A stretch of 64,000 nt of DNA from Photorhabdus luminescens subsp. luminescens (GTDB lineage: Bacteria > Pseudomonadota > Gammaproteobacteria > Enterobacterales > Enterobacteriaceae): positions 434,001 through 498,000 of the forward strand of contig NZ_JXSK01000003.1 in the NCBI RefSeq assembly GCF_001083805.1, given 5' to 3'. The notes under the pieces were generated by a model that ran no database searches, had not been told where the DNA came from, and was given only the letters and a program-made list of their open reading frames with translations. Shown piece after piece: positions 1-10,300 of the stretch. Position 1 is the stretch's first letter, and every line of letters starts with the position of its first letter. The translations under genes were made by a program, and so were the position numbers.

Positions 1-3000
1 CAACACCTCATGCTGACCAGCAAGGTTATAATAGCAGATTTGGCAATCGCGCCAGCAAATATACAGCCCCAGGCGCAATTTCTTCCATGTTTTCTCCTGC
101 GGCTTATTTAGCTGAACTTTATCGTCAGGCACGGAATTTACATGATGAAAATTCTATTTATCATTTGGATACACGGCGTCCGGATCTAAAATCATTGGTG
201 CTCAGCCAGAAAAATATGGATACGGAGATTTCCACACTTTCTCTGTCTAATGACATGTTGCTAGAGGGTATTAAAACTCTGTTCAAGGACAAGCTGCTGG
301 AGGCTCTGAAGAATATTAAATCTCTGTCCAAGGACGAGCTGCTGGAGGCTTTGAAGAATATTAAACCTCTGTCCAAGGACGATCTGCTGGAGGCTTTGAA
401 GAATATTAAACCTCTGTCCAAGGACGATCTGCTGGAGGCTTTGAAGAATATTAAACCTCTGTCCAAGGACGATCTGCTGGAGGCTTTGAAGAATATTAAA
501 CCTCTGTCCAAGGACGATCTGCTGGAGGCTTTGAAGAATATTAAACCTCTGTCCAAGGACGATCTGCTGGAGGCTTTGAAGAATATTAAACCTCTGTCCA
601 AGGACGATCTGCTGGAGGCTTTGAAGAATATTAAACCTCTGTCCAAGGACGATCTACAGGAATGTATTGAAATTCTATTCAATCTGGACAGCCACACTAA
701 AGTAATGAAAGCGTTATCCAATTTCCGCGTTTCTGGCATGATGCCATATCACGATGCTTATGAAAGCGTGCGTAAGGTTGTTCAATTACAGGCTCCGGTG
801 TTTGAACACGTTGTTAGTACATCACTAGAAACGACTATCGATGAACTAAAATATCAAGCTTCTTTGTTGGAAATTAATTCTTCTGTCTCGCCTAAATTAT
901 TTACTATCTTGACTGAAGAAATTACTACAATCAATGCAAGAAGTCTCTATGAGGAAAATTTTGGTAATATTAAACCTTCTCTAATAGGAAAACCGGAATA
1001 TCTGAAAAGTTATTACAATCTGAGTGATGAAGAGTTTAGCGATTTCATTAAAATAAGAACTATACTTCTTCCAGAAGAAGAAATAGCAATTACTGATCTT
1101 GCATCGCGTACTACTAGTACACAACAGACTATCGAAAATCCTGATTATCGTGCTCTATTGAAAATTAATAAGTTTATTCGTCTATTCAAAGCTATAAACT
1201 TATCACCGACGGTATTAAGTGGAATCCTCCGCAGCATCAGCACAGAATTCAATATCAATAAAGAAATATTACAAAAAATCTTTCGTGTTAAATACTATAT
1301 GCAACGTTATGGTATTGACACTGAGACTGCATTAATACTATGCAAGGTACCAATTTCACAATATATCAATGACGGACATCTAAGTCAGTTTGATCGTTTA
1401 TTTAATTCCCCCAAACTGAATGGTCAAGATTTTTCCGTCAATGGTACTCAGAATATTGATTTAACCCTAAGCAGTACCAACAACTGGAATAAAACAGTAC
1501 TTAAACGTGCTTTTAACCTCGATGATATCTCATTAAATCGACTACTAAAAATTACCAATCCGGTCAATACTACCGAAATGATAACTAATGATATAGAGAA
1601 TCTTTCTCATCTCTATAGGACAAAATTACTGGCAGATATCCATCAGTTAACTATTGATGAACTGGGGTTACTGTTGGAAGCCATAGGTAAAGGAACAACC
1701 AATTTATCTGAGATTACTCCTGACAATCTGGTTACTCTAATTAACAAACTCTATGCTGTCACTAGCTGGCTACGTACACAAAAGTGGAGTGTCTATCAGT
1801 TGTTTATGATGACTACTGATAAATATAACAAAACCCTAACCCCGGAAATACGGAATTTACTGGATACCGTCTACAATGGCTTGCAAGATTTTAATAAGAA
1901 GATGTTGAAAGCTGAAGAAGATCTAGAGAAAACCAAAAAGAAATTGCAGAGCGCCAAGGAAAATCTGGAAAAATTCCCGGAAAACCAGCCACAACTCCAA
2001 GAAGACAGGAAAAAAGCCCAGAGAAGACTGAATAAAGCTGAAGAGACCCACGAAAAAGCCGAGAAAAACCTAGATGAGGTCAGGAAAAATCTGCCAAAAG
2101 CCATATCTCCTTATATCGCCGCCGCTCTGCAATTACCATCTGAACATGCGGCATATTCCATACTCATCTGGGCAGATAATCTGGAACCCGGCATAGGAAA
2201 AATGACAGCGGAAAAATTATGGAACTGGTTGCGGAAAAATCCCGTTACGGCTCAACCTGAATTCCAAAAACAAGCTGAACCTGTGGTCCAGTATTGCCAG
2301 CGCCTGGCACAACTAGCGTTGATTTACCGTTCTACCGGCCTTAACGAAAACACCTTAAGTCTGTTTGTGACAAAGCCGCAACACTTTGTTATTAAAACCA
2401 AAGCACCCGAAACAACTGAAACAACACCAGCACATGACGTATCAACACTAATGTCACTAACGCGTTTTACTGACTGGGTTAACTCACTAGGTGAAAACGC
2501 CTCTTCTGTACTAACCGAATTTAAAAAAGGAACATTAACAGCAGAACTATTGGCTAAGGCTATGAATCTTGATAAAAATCTACTGGAGCAAGCCAAGATT
2601 CAGGCAAAAACTGATTTGTCCAACTGGCCATCTATCGACAACCTATTGCAGTGGATTAACATCTCACGTCAATTGAACATCTCTCCACAAGGCATTTCCA
2701 CACTGACTCAAGTATTGACCGCAGAACCTCCCGCTAACTATACCCAATGGGAAAACGCCGCTGCGATATTAACCGCCGGGCTGGACACCCAAAAGACTAA
2801 CGCCCTACATGCGTTTCTGGATGAGTCTCGCAGTGCTGCGTTAAGCACATACTATATTTATTCTCATAACCAAAAAGATCGAGAAGCAAGAAAACATACA
2901 GTAATTAAAAACCGTGATGATCTATATCAATACCTATTGATCGATAACCAAGTTTCCGCCGACATTAAAACTACAGAGATCGCTGAAGCTATCGCTAGTA

Positions 3001-6000
3001 TCCAACTGTATATTAACCGCGCGTTGAAAAATATGGAGGGAGATACTGTCACAAGTGTCACCAGCCGCTCATTCTTCACCAACTGGGATAAATACAATAA
3101 ACGCTACAGCACTTGGGCCGGTATGGCTAAACTCCTTTACTATCCAGAGAATTACATCGATCCGACGCTACGTATTGGGCAGACAAAAATGATGGATACG
3201 TTGCTGCAATCCATCAGCCAAAGCCAATTAAATATCGATACCGTAGAAGATGCCTTTAAATCTTACCTAACATCATTCGAACAGGTGGCTAATCTGGAAA
3301 TCCTCAGCGCCTACCATGACAACATTAATAATGATCAAGGATTAACTTACTTTATCGGACGTAGTAAAACAGAAGTGAATCAATATTATTGGCGCAGTGT
3401 GGATCACAATAAATCCAGCGAAGGTAAATTCCCCGCTAATGCCTGGAGTGAGTGGTACAAAATTGATTGTCCAATTAACCCCTACAAAGATACTATTCAC
3501 CCGGTAATTTTCCAATCTCGCCTGTATCTTATCTGGCTGGAACAAAAAAAGGCGACTAAACAGGAAGGTGATAAAACCGCCTCGGGTTATTATTATGAAC
3601 TGAAATTAGCGCATATCCGTTATGACGGCACCTGGAATACACCAGTCACCTTTGATGTAAACCAAAAAATATCCGATTTAAATCTGGGAAATAAAACACC
3701 TGGACTTTACTGCTCAAGCTTTCAAGGCAGAGATGAATTGCTGGTGATGTTTTATAAAAAACAAGATCAATTAAATCAATACACAAACACAGTACCAATA
3801 AAAGGACTATATATCACTTCCAATATGTCTTCTAAGGAAATGACACCTGAAAATCACAAACCTAACGCTTATAAACAGTTTGATACTAATAGTATTATTG
3901 GTGTCAATAATCGCTATGCAGAAAGCTACGAAATCCCTTCATCAGTAAATAGTAATAACGGTTATGATTGGGGAGATGGCTATCTGAGTATGGTGTATGG
4001 CGGAAATATTTCAGCCATCAAACTGGAGTCCTCATCAGATAAGTTAAAACTCTCACCAAGGTTAAGAATTATTCATAATGGACTTGTAGGCCGACAACGC
4101 AACCAATGCAACCTGATGAAGAAATACGGTCAGCTTGGTGATAAATTTATTATTTATACTACTCTAGGTATTAACCCCAATAATTTGTCGAATAAAAAAT
4201 TCATTTACCCTGTTTATCAGTATAGTGGGAACACTACCAATAATGAGAAAGGACGTCTGCTGTTTTATCGAGAAAGTACTACTAACTTTGTAAGAGCCTG
4301 GTTCCCTAACCTTCCCTCTGGCTCTCAAGAAATGTCCACAACCACTGGCGGTGACATTAGTGGTAACTATGGTTATATTGATAACAAACATAGTGACGAT
4401 GTTCCATTTAAACAATATTTCTATATGGATGACCACGGTGGTATTGACACTGATGTTTCAGGGATATTATCTATTAATACGAACATTAATCATTCAAAAG
4501 TTAAAGTAATAGTGAAAGCCGAAGGTATCACAGAGCAAACTTTTGTAGCGAGCGAAAACAGTAATGTCCCCACCAATCCGTCCCGCTTCGAAGAAATGAA
4601 TTATCAGTTTAAAGAGCTTGAAATAGATATCTCCACACTGACATTTCATAATAATGAAGCAAGTATTGATATCACCTTTATCGCATTTGCTGAGAAATTT
4701 GACGATAATAGTAATGATCGTAACTTAGGCGAAGAACATTTCAGTATTCGTATTATCAAAAAAGCGGAAACTGATAATGCCCTGACCCTGCACCATAATG
4801 CAAACGGGGCGCAATATATGCAGTGGGGAAACTCTTGTATTCGCCTTAATACGCTATTTGCCCGTCAATTAATTAGCCGAGCCAACGCGGGGATAGATAC
4901 TATTTTGAGCATGGACACTCAGAATATTCAGGAACCTAAATTAGGAGAAGATTCTCCTGATGCTATGGAACCAATGGACTTCAACGGCGCCAACAGCCTC
5001 TATTTCTGGGAACTGTTCTACTACACCCCGATGCTGATTGCTCAACGTTTGCTGCACGAACAAAACTTCGATGAGGCTAACCGTTGGCTGAAATATGTCT
5101 GGAACCCATCCGGTTATATTGTCAATGGTCAAATGCAACATTACCGCTGGAATGTTCGCCCATTACAAGAAGACACTAGTTGGAACGATGATCCGTTGGA
5201 TTCATTTGATCCTGATACCATAGCTCAACATGATCCAATGCACTACAAAGTCGCCACCTTTATGCGCACCCTAGATCTGTTGATCGAACGGGGAGATTAC
5301 GCCTATCGCCAATTGGAGCGGGACACACTCGCTGAAGCCAAAATGTGGTATATGCAGGCACTGCATCTATTGGGTGATAAACCTCATCTACCACTCAGTT
5401 CAGCATGGAATGATCCAGAGCTAGAAGAGGCCGCAGCTCTTGAAAAACAACAGGCACATGCCAAAGAAATAGCAGATTTACGACAAGGACTTCCTACATC
5501 CACAGGGTCTAAAGATGAAATCAAAACAGATCTTTTCCTGCCGCAAGTCAACGAAGTGATGCTGAGCTACTGGCAGAAACTAGAACAACGGTTGTATAAC
5601 CTGCGCCATAACCTCTCTATTGATGGTCAACCTTTACATTTGCCTATTTTCGCAACACCAGCAGATCCAAAAGCGCTGCTCAGCGCCGCTGTCGCCAGTT
5701 CACAAGGTGGAAGTAATCTTCCATCAGAATTTATATCAGTGTGGCGTTTCCCTCATATGCTGGAAAACGCCCGTAGTATGGTCAGTCAGCTAACCCAATT
5801 CGGCTCCACATTGCAAAATATTATCGAACGTCAAGATGCGGAGGCATTAAACACGCTGTTGCAAAATCAGGCGGCAGAACTGATATTGACCAATCTCAGC
5901 ATACAGGACAAAACCATCCAAGAGCTGGATGCTGAAAAAACTGTGCTAGAAAAAAACCGCGCCGGAACCCAGTCGCGTTTTGATAGCTACAGCAAATTCT

Positions 6001-7253
6001 ACGATGAAGACATCAACGCGGGTGAAAAACAGGCAATGGCGTTGCGTGCTTCCGTCGCTGGCATCTCTACAGCCCTTCAAGCATCACATCTGGCGGGCGC
6101 AGCACTTGATCTGGCGCCCAACATCTTCGGCTTCGCTGATGGTGGCAGCCGTTGGGGGGCGATCGCCCAAGCCACAGGTAATGTCATGGAGTTCTCCGCC
6201 AGTGTTATGAACACCGAAGCGGATAAAATCAGCCAATCTGAAGCCTACCGTCGGCGTCGTCAGGAATGGGAAATTCAGCGTAATAACGCCGAGGCAGAGC
6301 TGAAACAAATCGATGCTCAACTTGGTTCGCTGGCAGTGCGCCGTGAAGCCGCAGTATTGCAGAAAACCAGCCTAAAAACCCAACAAGAGCAGACTCATGC
6401 ACAACTGACCTTCCTGCAACATAAGTTCAGTAATCAGGCGCTGTACAACTGGCTGCGTGGTCGATTGTCCGCCATTTACTTCCAGTTCTATGATTTAACG
6501 GTAGCTCGCTGTTTGATGGCGGAAATGGCCTATCGCTGGGAGACTAACGATACCGCATCACGCTTTATCAAACCCGGCGCCTGGCAGGGAACCCATGCCG
6601 GTTTGCTCGCGGGTGAAACCTTAATGCTGAATCTGGCACAGATGGAAGATGCCCACCTGAAACAGGATAAACGCGTACTGGAGGTAGAACGTACCGTTTC
6701 GCTGGCCGAAGTCTATGCCAAATTACCGCAAGATAAATTTATCCTGACTCAGGAAATAGAGAAGTTGGTGAGTAAAGGTTCAGGCAGGGCCGGCAAGGAC
6801 AATAATAAGCTGGCGTTTAGTACCAATACCAATACCTCTCTAGAAGCGTCCATTTCGTTATCTACCTTGAACATTAGCAGCGATTATCCTGATTCTATTG
6901 GTAAAACCCGTCGTATTAAACAGATCAGCGTTACCCTGCCAGCACTGCTAGGACCCTATCAGGATGTGCAAGCAATTCTGTCTTACAGCGGAAAAGCCTC
7001 TGAATTGGCTGAAAGTTGCAAATCATTAGCGGTTTCTCATGGGATGAATGACAGCGGTCAGTTCCAACTGGATTTCAACGATGGCAAATTCCTGCCGTTC
7101 GAAGGAATCAAAATCGATGAAGGTACGCTGACATTGAGCTTCCCAAATGCAATTAGTAAAGAAGACAAAAAAGACGAAAAAGGCAAACAACAAGCCATGC
7201 TGGAGAGTCTGAACGACATCATTCTGCATATTCGCTACACCATTCGCCAATAA
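1..7253 (+). CDS. tcdA: TcA-type insecticidal Tc toxin subunit (TcdA family), 5' end outside window
   Basis: The reading frame is already open at base 3, so the first Met codon at 87 is internal; about 100 N-terminal residues lie upstream of the window. TcA proteins form the pentameric pore that delivers the TcB-TcC cocoon content into host cells. From about 5000 to the stop it aligns residue for residue with TcdA1 in this window, including the pore and TcB-binding part (FGFADGGSRWGAIAQATG, then a long helical stretch with YRRRRQEWEIQRNNAEAELK). Against TcdA1 it lacks the segment at TcdA1 residues 300-430 (receptor-binding domain A as I recall the structure) and about 110 residues near 1640-1757 (neuraminidase-like domain). 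It carries two insertions: eight 15-residue repeats (293-652) and a charged coiled coil (about 1893-2100). It is followed by tcB after 56 bp. Which numbered tcdA it is cannot be settled here. Confidence 0.95.
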   Translation, partial: TPHADQQGYNSRFGNRASKYTAPGAISSMFSPAAYLAELYRQARNLHDENSIYHLDTRRPDLKSLVLSQKNMDTEISTLSLSNDMLLEGIKTLFKDKLLEALKNIKSLSKDELLEALKNIKPLSKDDLLEALKNIKPLSKDDLLEALKNIKPLSKDDLLEALKNIKPLSKDDLLEALKNIKPLSKDDLLEALKNIKPLSKDDLLEALKNIKPLSKDDLQECIEILFNLDSHTKVMKALSNFRVSGMMPYHDAYESVRKVVQLQAPVFEHVVSTSLETTIDELKYQASLLEINSSVSPKLFTILTEEITTINARSLYEENFGNIKPSLIGKPEYLKSYYNLSDEEFSDFIKIRTILLPEEEIAITDLASRTTSTQQTIENPDYRALLKINKFIRLFKAINLSPTVLSGILRSISTEFNINKEILQKIFRVKYYMQRYGIDTETALILCKVPISQYINDGHLSQFDRLFNSPKLNGQDFSVNGTQNIDLTLSSTNNWNKTVLKRAFNLDDISLNRLLKITNPVNTTEMITNDIENLSHLYRTKLLADIHQLTIDELGLLLEAIGKGTTNLSEITPDNLVTLINKLYAVTSWLRTQKWSVYQLFMMTTDKYNKTLTPEIRNLLDTVYNGLQDFNKKMLKAEEDLEKTKKKLQSAKENLEKFPENQPQLQEDRKKAQRRLNKAEETHEKAEKNLDEVRKNLPKAISPYIAAALQLPSEHAAYSILIWADNLEPGIGKMTAEKLWNWLRKNPVTAQPEFQKQAEPVVQYCQRLAQLALIYRSTGLNENTLSLFVTKPQHFVIKTKAPETTETTPAHDVSTLMSLTRFTDWVNSLGENASSVLTEFKKGTLTAELLAKAMNLDKNLLEQAKIQAKTDLSNWPSIDNLLQWINISRQLNISPQGISTLTQVLTAEPPANYTQWENAAAILTAGLDTQKTNALHAFLDESRSAALSTYYIYSHNQKDREARKHTVIKNRDDLYQYLLIDNQVSADIKTTEIAEAIASIQLYINRALKNMEGDTVTSVTSRSFFTNWDKYNKRYSTWAGMAKLLYYPENYIDPTLRIGQTKMMDTLLQSISQSQLNIDTVEDAFKSYLTSFEQVANLEILSAYHDNINNDQGLTYFIGRSKTEVNQYYWRSVDHNKSSEGKFPANAWSEWYKIDCPINPYKDTIHPVIFQSRLYLIWLEQKKATKQEGDKTASGYYYELKLAHIRYDGTWNTPVTFDVNQKISDLNLGNKTPGLYCSSFQGRDELLVMFYKKQDQLNQYTNTVPIKGLYITSNMSSKEMTPENHKPNAYKQFDTNSIIGVNNRYAESYEIPSSVNSNNGYDWGDGYLSMVYGGNISAIKLESSSDKLKLSPRLRIIHNGLVGRQRNQCNLMKKYGQLGDKFIIYTTLGINPNNLSNKKFIYPVYQYSGNTTNNEKGRLLFYRESTTNFVRAWFPNLPSGSQEMSTTTGGDISGNYGYIDNKHSDDVPFKQYFYMDDHGGIDTDVSGILSINTNINHSKVKVIVKAEGITEQTFVASENSNVPTNPSRFEEMNYQFKELEIDISTLTFHNNEASIDITFIAFAEKFDDNSNDRNLGEEHFSIRIIKKAETDNALTLHHNANGAQYMQWGNSCIRLNTLFARQLISRANAGIDTILSMDTQNIQEPKLGEDSPDAMEPMDFNGANSLYFWELFYYTPMLIAQRLLHEQNFDEANRWLKYVWNPSGYIVNGQMQHYRWNVRPLQEDTSWNDDPLDSFDPDTIAQHDPMHYKVATFMRTLDLLIERGDYAYRQLERDTLAEAKMWYMQALHLLGDKPHLPLSSAWNDPELEEAAALEKQQAHAKEIADLRQGLPTSTGSKDEIKTDLFLPQVNEVMLSYWQKLEQRLYNLRHNLSIDGQPLHLPIFATPADPKALLSAAVASSQGGSNLPSEFISVWRFPHMLENARSMVSQLTQFGSTLQNIIERQDAEALNTLLQNQAAELILTNLSIQDKTIQELDAEKTVLEKNRAGTQSRFDSYSKFYDEDINAGEKQAMALRASVAGISTALQASHLAGAALDLAPNIFGFADGGSRWGAIAQATGNVMEFSASVMNTEADKISQSEAYRRRRQEWEIQRNNAEAELKQIDAQLGSLAVRREAAVLQKTSLKTQQEQTHAQLTFLQHKFSNQALYNWLRGRLSAIYFQFYDLTVARCLMAEMAYRWETNDTASRFIKPGAWQGTHAGLLAGETLMLNLAQMEDAHLKQDKRVLEVERTVSLAEVYAKLPQDKFILTQEIEKLVSKGSGRAGKDNNKLAFSTNTNTSLEASISLSTLNISSDYPDSIGKTRRIKQISVTLPALLGPYQDVQAILSYSGKASELAESCKSLAVSHGMNDSGQFQLDFNDGKFLPFEGIKIDEGTLTLSFPNAISKEDKKDEKGKQQAMLESLNDIILHIRYTIRQ
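293..652 (+). repeat. 45-bp tandem repeat, 8 copies, in tcA
   Basis: Eight head-to-tail 45-bp units encode LLEALKNIKPLSKDD. The first two copies differ slightly (KSLSKDE; KDK before the first) and the last six are essentially identical, then a degenerate ninth begins (LQECIEIL). The unit length is a multiple of three, so copy number can change without a frameshift, and the antisense frame also stays open here for the same reason. TcdA1 has none of it: its sequence passes from LLLESIK directly to TESKLDNY. Confidence 0.97.
1893..2100 (+). other. Coiled-coil insertion in tcA
   Basis: About 68 residues rich in Lys, Glu and Gln with heptad-like spacing (LKAEEDLEKTKKKLQSAKE and AQRRLNKAEETHEKAEKNL) lie between the conserved GLQDFNK and SPYIAAALQL. 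TcdA1 has only about ten residues at the same place (DKDKANLLHVMAPYIAATLQL region). It is in frame and flanked by normal TcA sequence. Confidence 0.85.
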
Positions 7254-7275
7254 CGATTTTAATTAAGTGCTAAAA

Positions 7276-7296
7276 CAGGCCCCTAAGCGGGGCCTG
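7276..7296 (+). promoter_or_regulatory. Hairpin between tcA and tcB
   Basis: A perfect 8-bp GC-rich stem (caggcccc / ggggcctg) with a 5-nt loop sits just upstream of the tcB ribosome site (aaggag, 7298-7303). There is no T-run, so it is not a standard intrinsic terminator. The same hairpin is present at the same place in the tcdA1-tcdB operon (28703-28723) with a different loop. Confidence 0.7.
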
Positions 7297-7309
7297 CAAG
7301 GAGTCTTTC

Positions 7310-10300
7310 ATGCAAAATTCACAAGATTTCAGTATTACAGAACTATCATTGCCCAAAGGAGGAGGCGCTATCACGGGAATGGGGGAAGCTTTAACCCCCA
7401 CCGGGCCGGATGGGATGGCCGCGCTGTCTCTGCCGTTGCCTATCTCTGCCGGGCGCGGTTATGCTCCGTCACTCGCCTTAAACTACAACAGCGGCGCCGG
7501 TAACAGCCCATTTGGTCTGGGCTGGGATTGCAACGTTATGACCATCCGCCGCCGCACCCATTTTGGCGTTCCACATTATGATGAAACCGATACCTTTCTG
7601 GGGCCAGATGGCGAGGTACTGGTGGTAGCGGATCAATCCCGCGACGAATCGACATTACAGGGTATCAACTTAGGCACCGCCTTTACCGTTACCGGATACC
7701 GTTCCCGTCTGGAGAGTCATTTCAGCCGATTGGAATATTGGCAACCCAAGGCAACACCCAAGACAACTGGCAAAACAGATTTTTGGCTGATATATAGCCC
7801 AGATGGACAAGTACATTTACTGGGTAAATCACCACAAGCCCGGATCAGCAACCCGTCAGACATCACTCAAACAGCACAATGGTTGCTAGAAGCCTCTGTG
7901 TCACCACATGGTGAACAAATTTATTATCAATATCGGGCCGAGGATAACACCGGTTGCGAAGCTGATGAAATTACTCTCCATCCACAGGCCGCCGCGCAAC
8001 GTTATCTACACACAGTGTATTACGGCAACCGGACAGCCAGCAAAACGTTACCCGGTCTGGATGGCAGCGCCCCACCACAAGCAGACTGGTTATTCTATCT
8101 GGTATTTGATTACGGCGAACGCAGTAACAACCTGAGAACGCCGCCAGCATTTTCGACTACAGGTAGCTGGCTTTGTCGCCAGGACCGTTTTTCCCGTTAT
8201 GAATATGGTTTTGAGATTCGTACCCGCCGCTTATGCCGTCAGGTATTGATGTATCACCACCTGCAAGCTCTGGATAGCGAGATAAAAGAACACAACGGAC
8301 CAACGCTGGTTTCACGCCTGATACTCAATTATGACGAAAGCGCAATCGCCAGCACGCTGGTATTCGTTCGTCGAGTAGGCCACGAGCAAGACGGTACTGC
8401 CGTCACCCTGCCGCCATTAGAATTGGCGTATCAGGATTTTTCACCGCAACATAACGCTCGCTGGCAATCGATGAATGTGCTGGCAAACTTCAATGCCATT
8501 CAGCGCTGGCAACTAGTTGATCTAAAAGGCGAAGGATTCCCCGGTCTGCTATATCAAGATAAAGGCGCCTGGTGGTACCGCTCCGCACAACGTTTTGGCA
8601 AAATTGGCTCAGATGCCGTCACTTGGGAAAAAATGCAACCTTTGTCGGTTATCCCTTCCTTGCAAAGTAATGCCTCGCTGGTGGATATCAATGGAGACGG
8701 CCAACTTGACTGGGTTATCACCGGACCGGGATTACGGGGATATCATAGTCAGCATCCAGATGGCAGTTGGACACGTTTTACCCCGCTCAACGCTCTGCCA
8801 GTGGAATATACTCATCCACGCGCGCAACTCGCCGATTTAATGGGAGCTGGACTTTCTGATTTAGTACTGATCGGCCCTAAGAGTGTACGTTTATATGCCA
8901 ATACCCGCGACGGCTTTGCCAAAGGAAAAGATGTAGTGCAATCCGGTGATATCACACTGCCAGTACCGGGCGCCGATCCGTGTAAGTTGGTGGCATTTAG
9001 TGATGTATTGGGTTCCGGTCAGGCACATCTGGTTGAAGTGAGCGCGACTAAAGTCACCTGCTGGCCTAATCTGGGGCACGGACGTTTTGGTCAACCAATT
9101 ACTCTTCCGGGATTTAGCCAACCAGAAGCGACGTTTAATCCTGCTCAAGTTTATCTGGCCGATCTAGATGGCAGCGGCCCGACTGATCTGATTTATGTTC
9201 ACACAGATCGTCTGGATATCTTCCTGAATAAAAGCGGCAACGGCTTCGCCGCACCAGTAACTCTCCCCTTCCCAGCCGGAGTGCGTTTTGATCATACCTG
9301 TCAGTTACAAGTGGCCGATGTACAAGGGTTAGGCGTCGCCAGCCTGATATTAAGTGTGCCGCATATGACTCCCCATCACTGGCGTTGCGATCTGACCAAC
9401 ACAAAACCGTGGTTACTCAGTGAAATGAACAACAATATGGGGGCTCATCACACCCTGCGTTACCGTAGTTCCGCCCAGTTCTGGCTGGATGAAAAAGCCA
9501 CGGCACTGGATGCCGGACAAATACCAGTTTGTTATCTACCCTTCCCGGTACACACCCTATGGCAAACGGAAATAGAGGATGAAATCAGCGGCAACAAATT
9601 AGTCACAATACTACGTTATGCACATGGCGCCTGGGATGGACGTGAGCGAGAATTTCGCGGATTTGGTTATGTTGAACAGAAAGACAGCCATCAACTGGCC
9701 CAAGGCAGTGCGCCAGAATGCACACCACCTGCACTGACCCAAGGCAACGCGCCTGAACTCACATCACCCGCGCTGACCCAAGGCAACGCTCCAGAACTCA
9801 CACCACCTGCGATGACCCAAAGCAACGCGCCTGAACTCACATCACCCGCGCTGACCCAAGGCAACGCGCCAGAATTCACATCACCCGCGCTGGCCCAAGG
9901 CAATGCGCCAGAACTCACACCACCTGCGATGACCAAAAACTGGTATGCCACCGGAATACCCATGATAGATAACACATTATCGACAGAGTATTGGCATGGT
10001 GATCACCAAGCTTTTGCCGGTTTTTCACCACGCTTTACGACCTGGCAAGATGGTCAAGATATTCTGCTCACACCGGAAAATGATAACAGTCAGTACTGGC
10101 TAAACCGGGCACTGAAAGGTCAACTGCTACGCAGTGAACTGTACGGCGAGGATGGCAGTACACAGGAAAAAATTCCCTACACAGTCACTGAATTTCGCCC
10201 ACAGGTACGTCGGTTACAGCATACCGATAGCCGATACCTTGTGCTTTGGTCATCTGTAGTTGAAAGCCGCAACTATCATTACGAACGTATCGCCAGCGAT

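Noticed and set aside
293-652. CRISPR-like regular array
   Set aside because: Units are directly adjacent without spacers and lie in frame in a toxin gene.
161-739. Antisense open frame of 192 codons across the 45-bp repeats
   Set aside because: It is open only because the repeat length is a multiple of three and the antisense unit lacks stops; no ribosome site and the sense frame is a conserved toxin.
9691-9975. Antisense open frame with Gly/Ser/Ala repeats
   Set aside because: Shadow of the 39-bp repeat in tcB.
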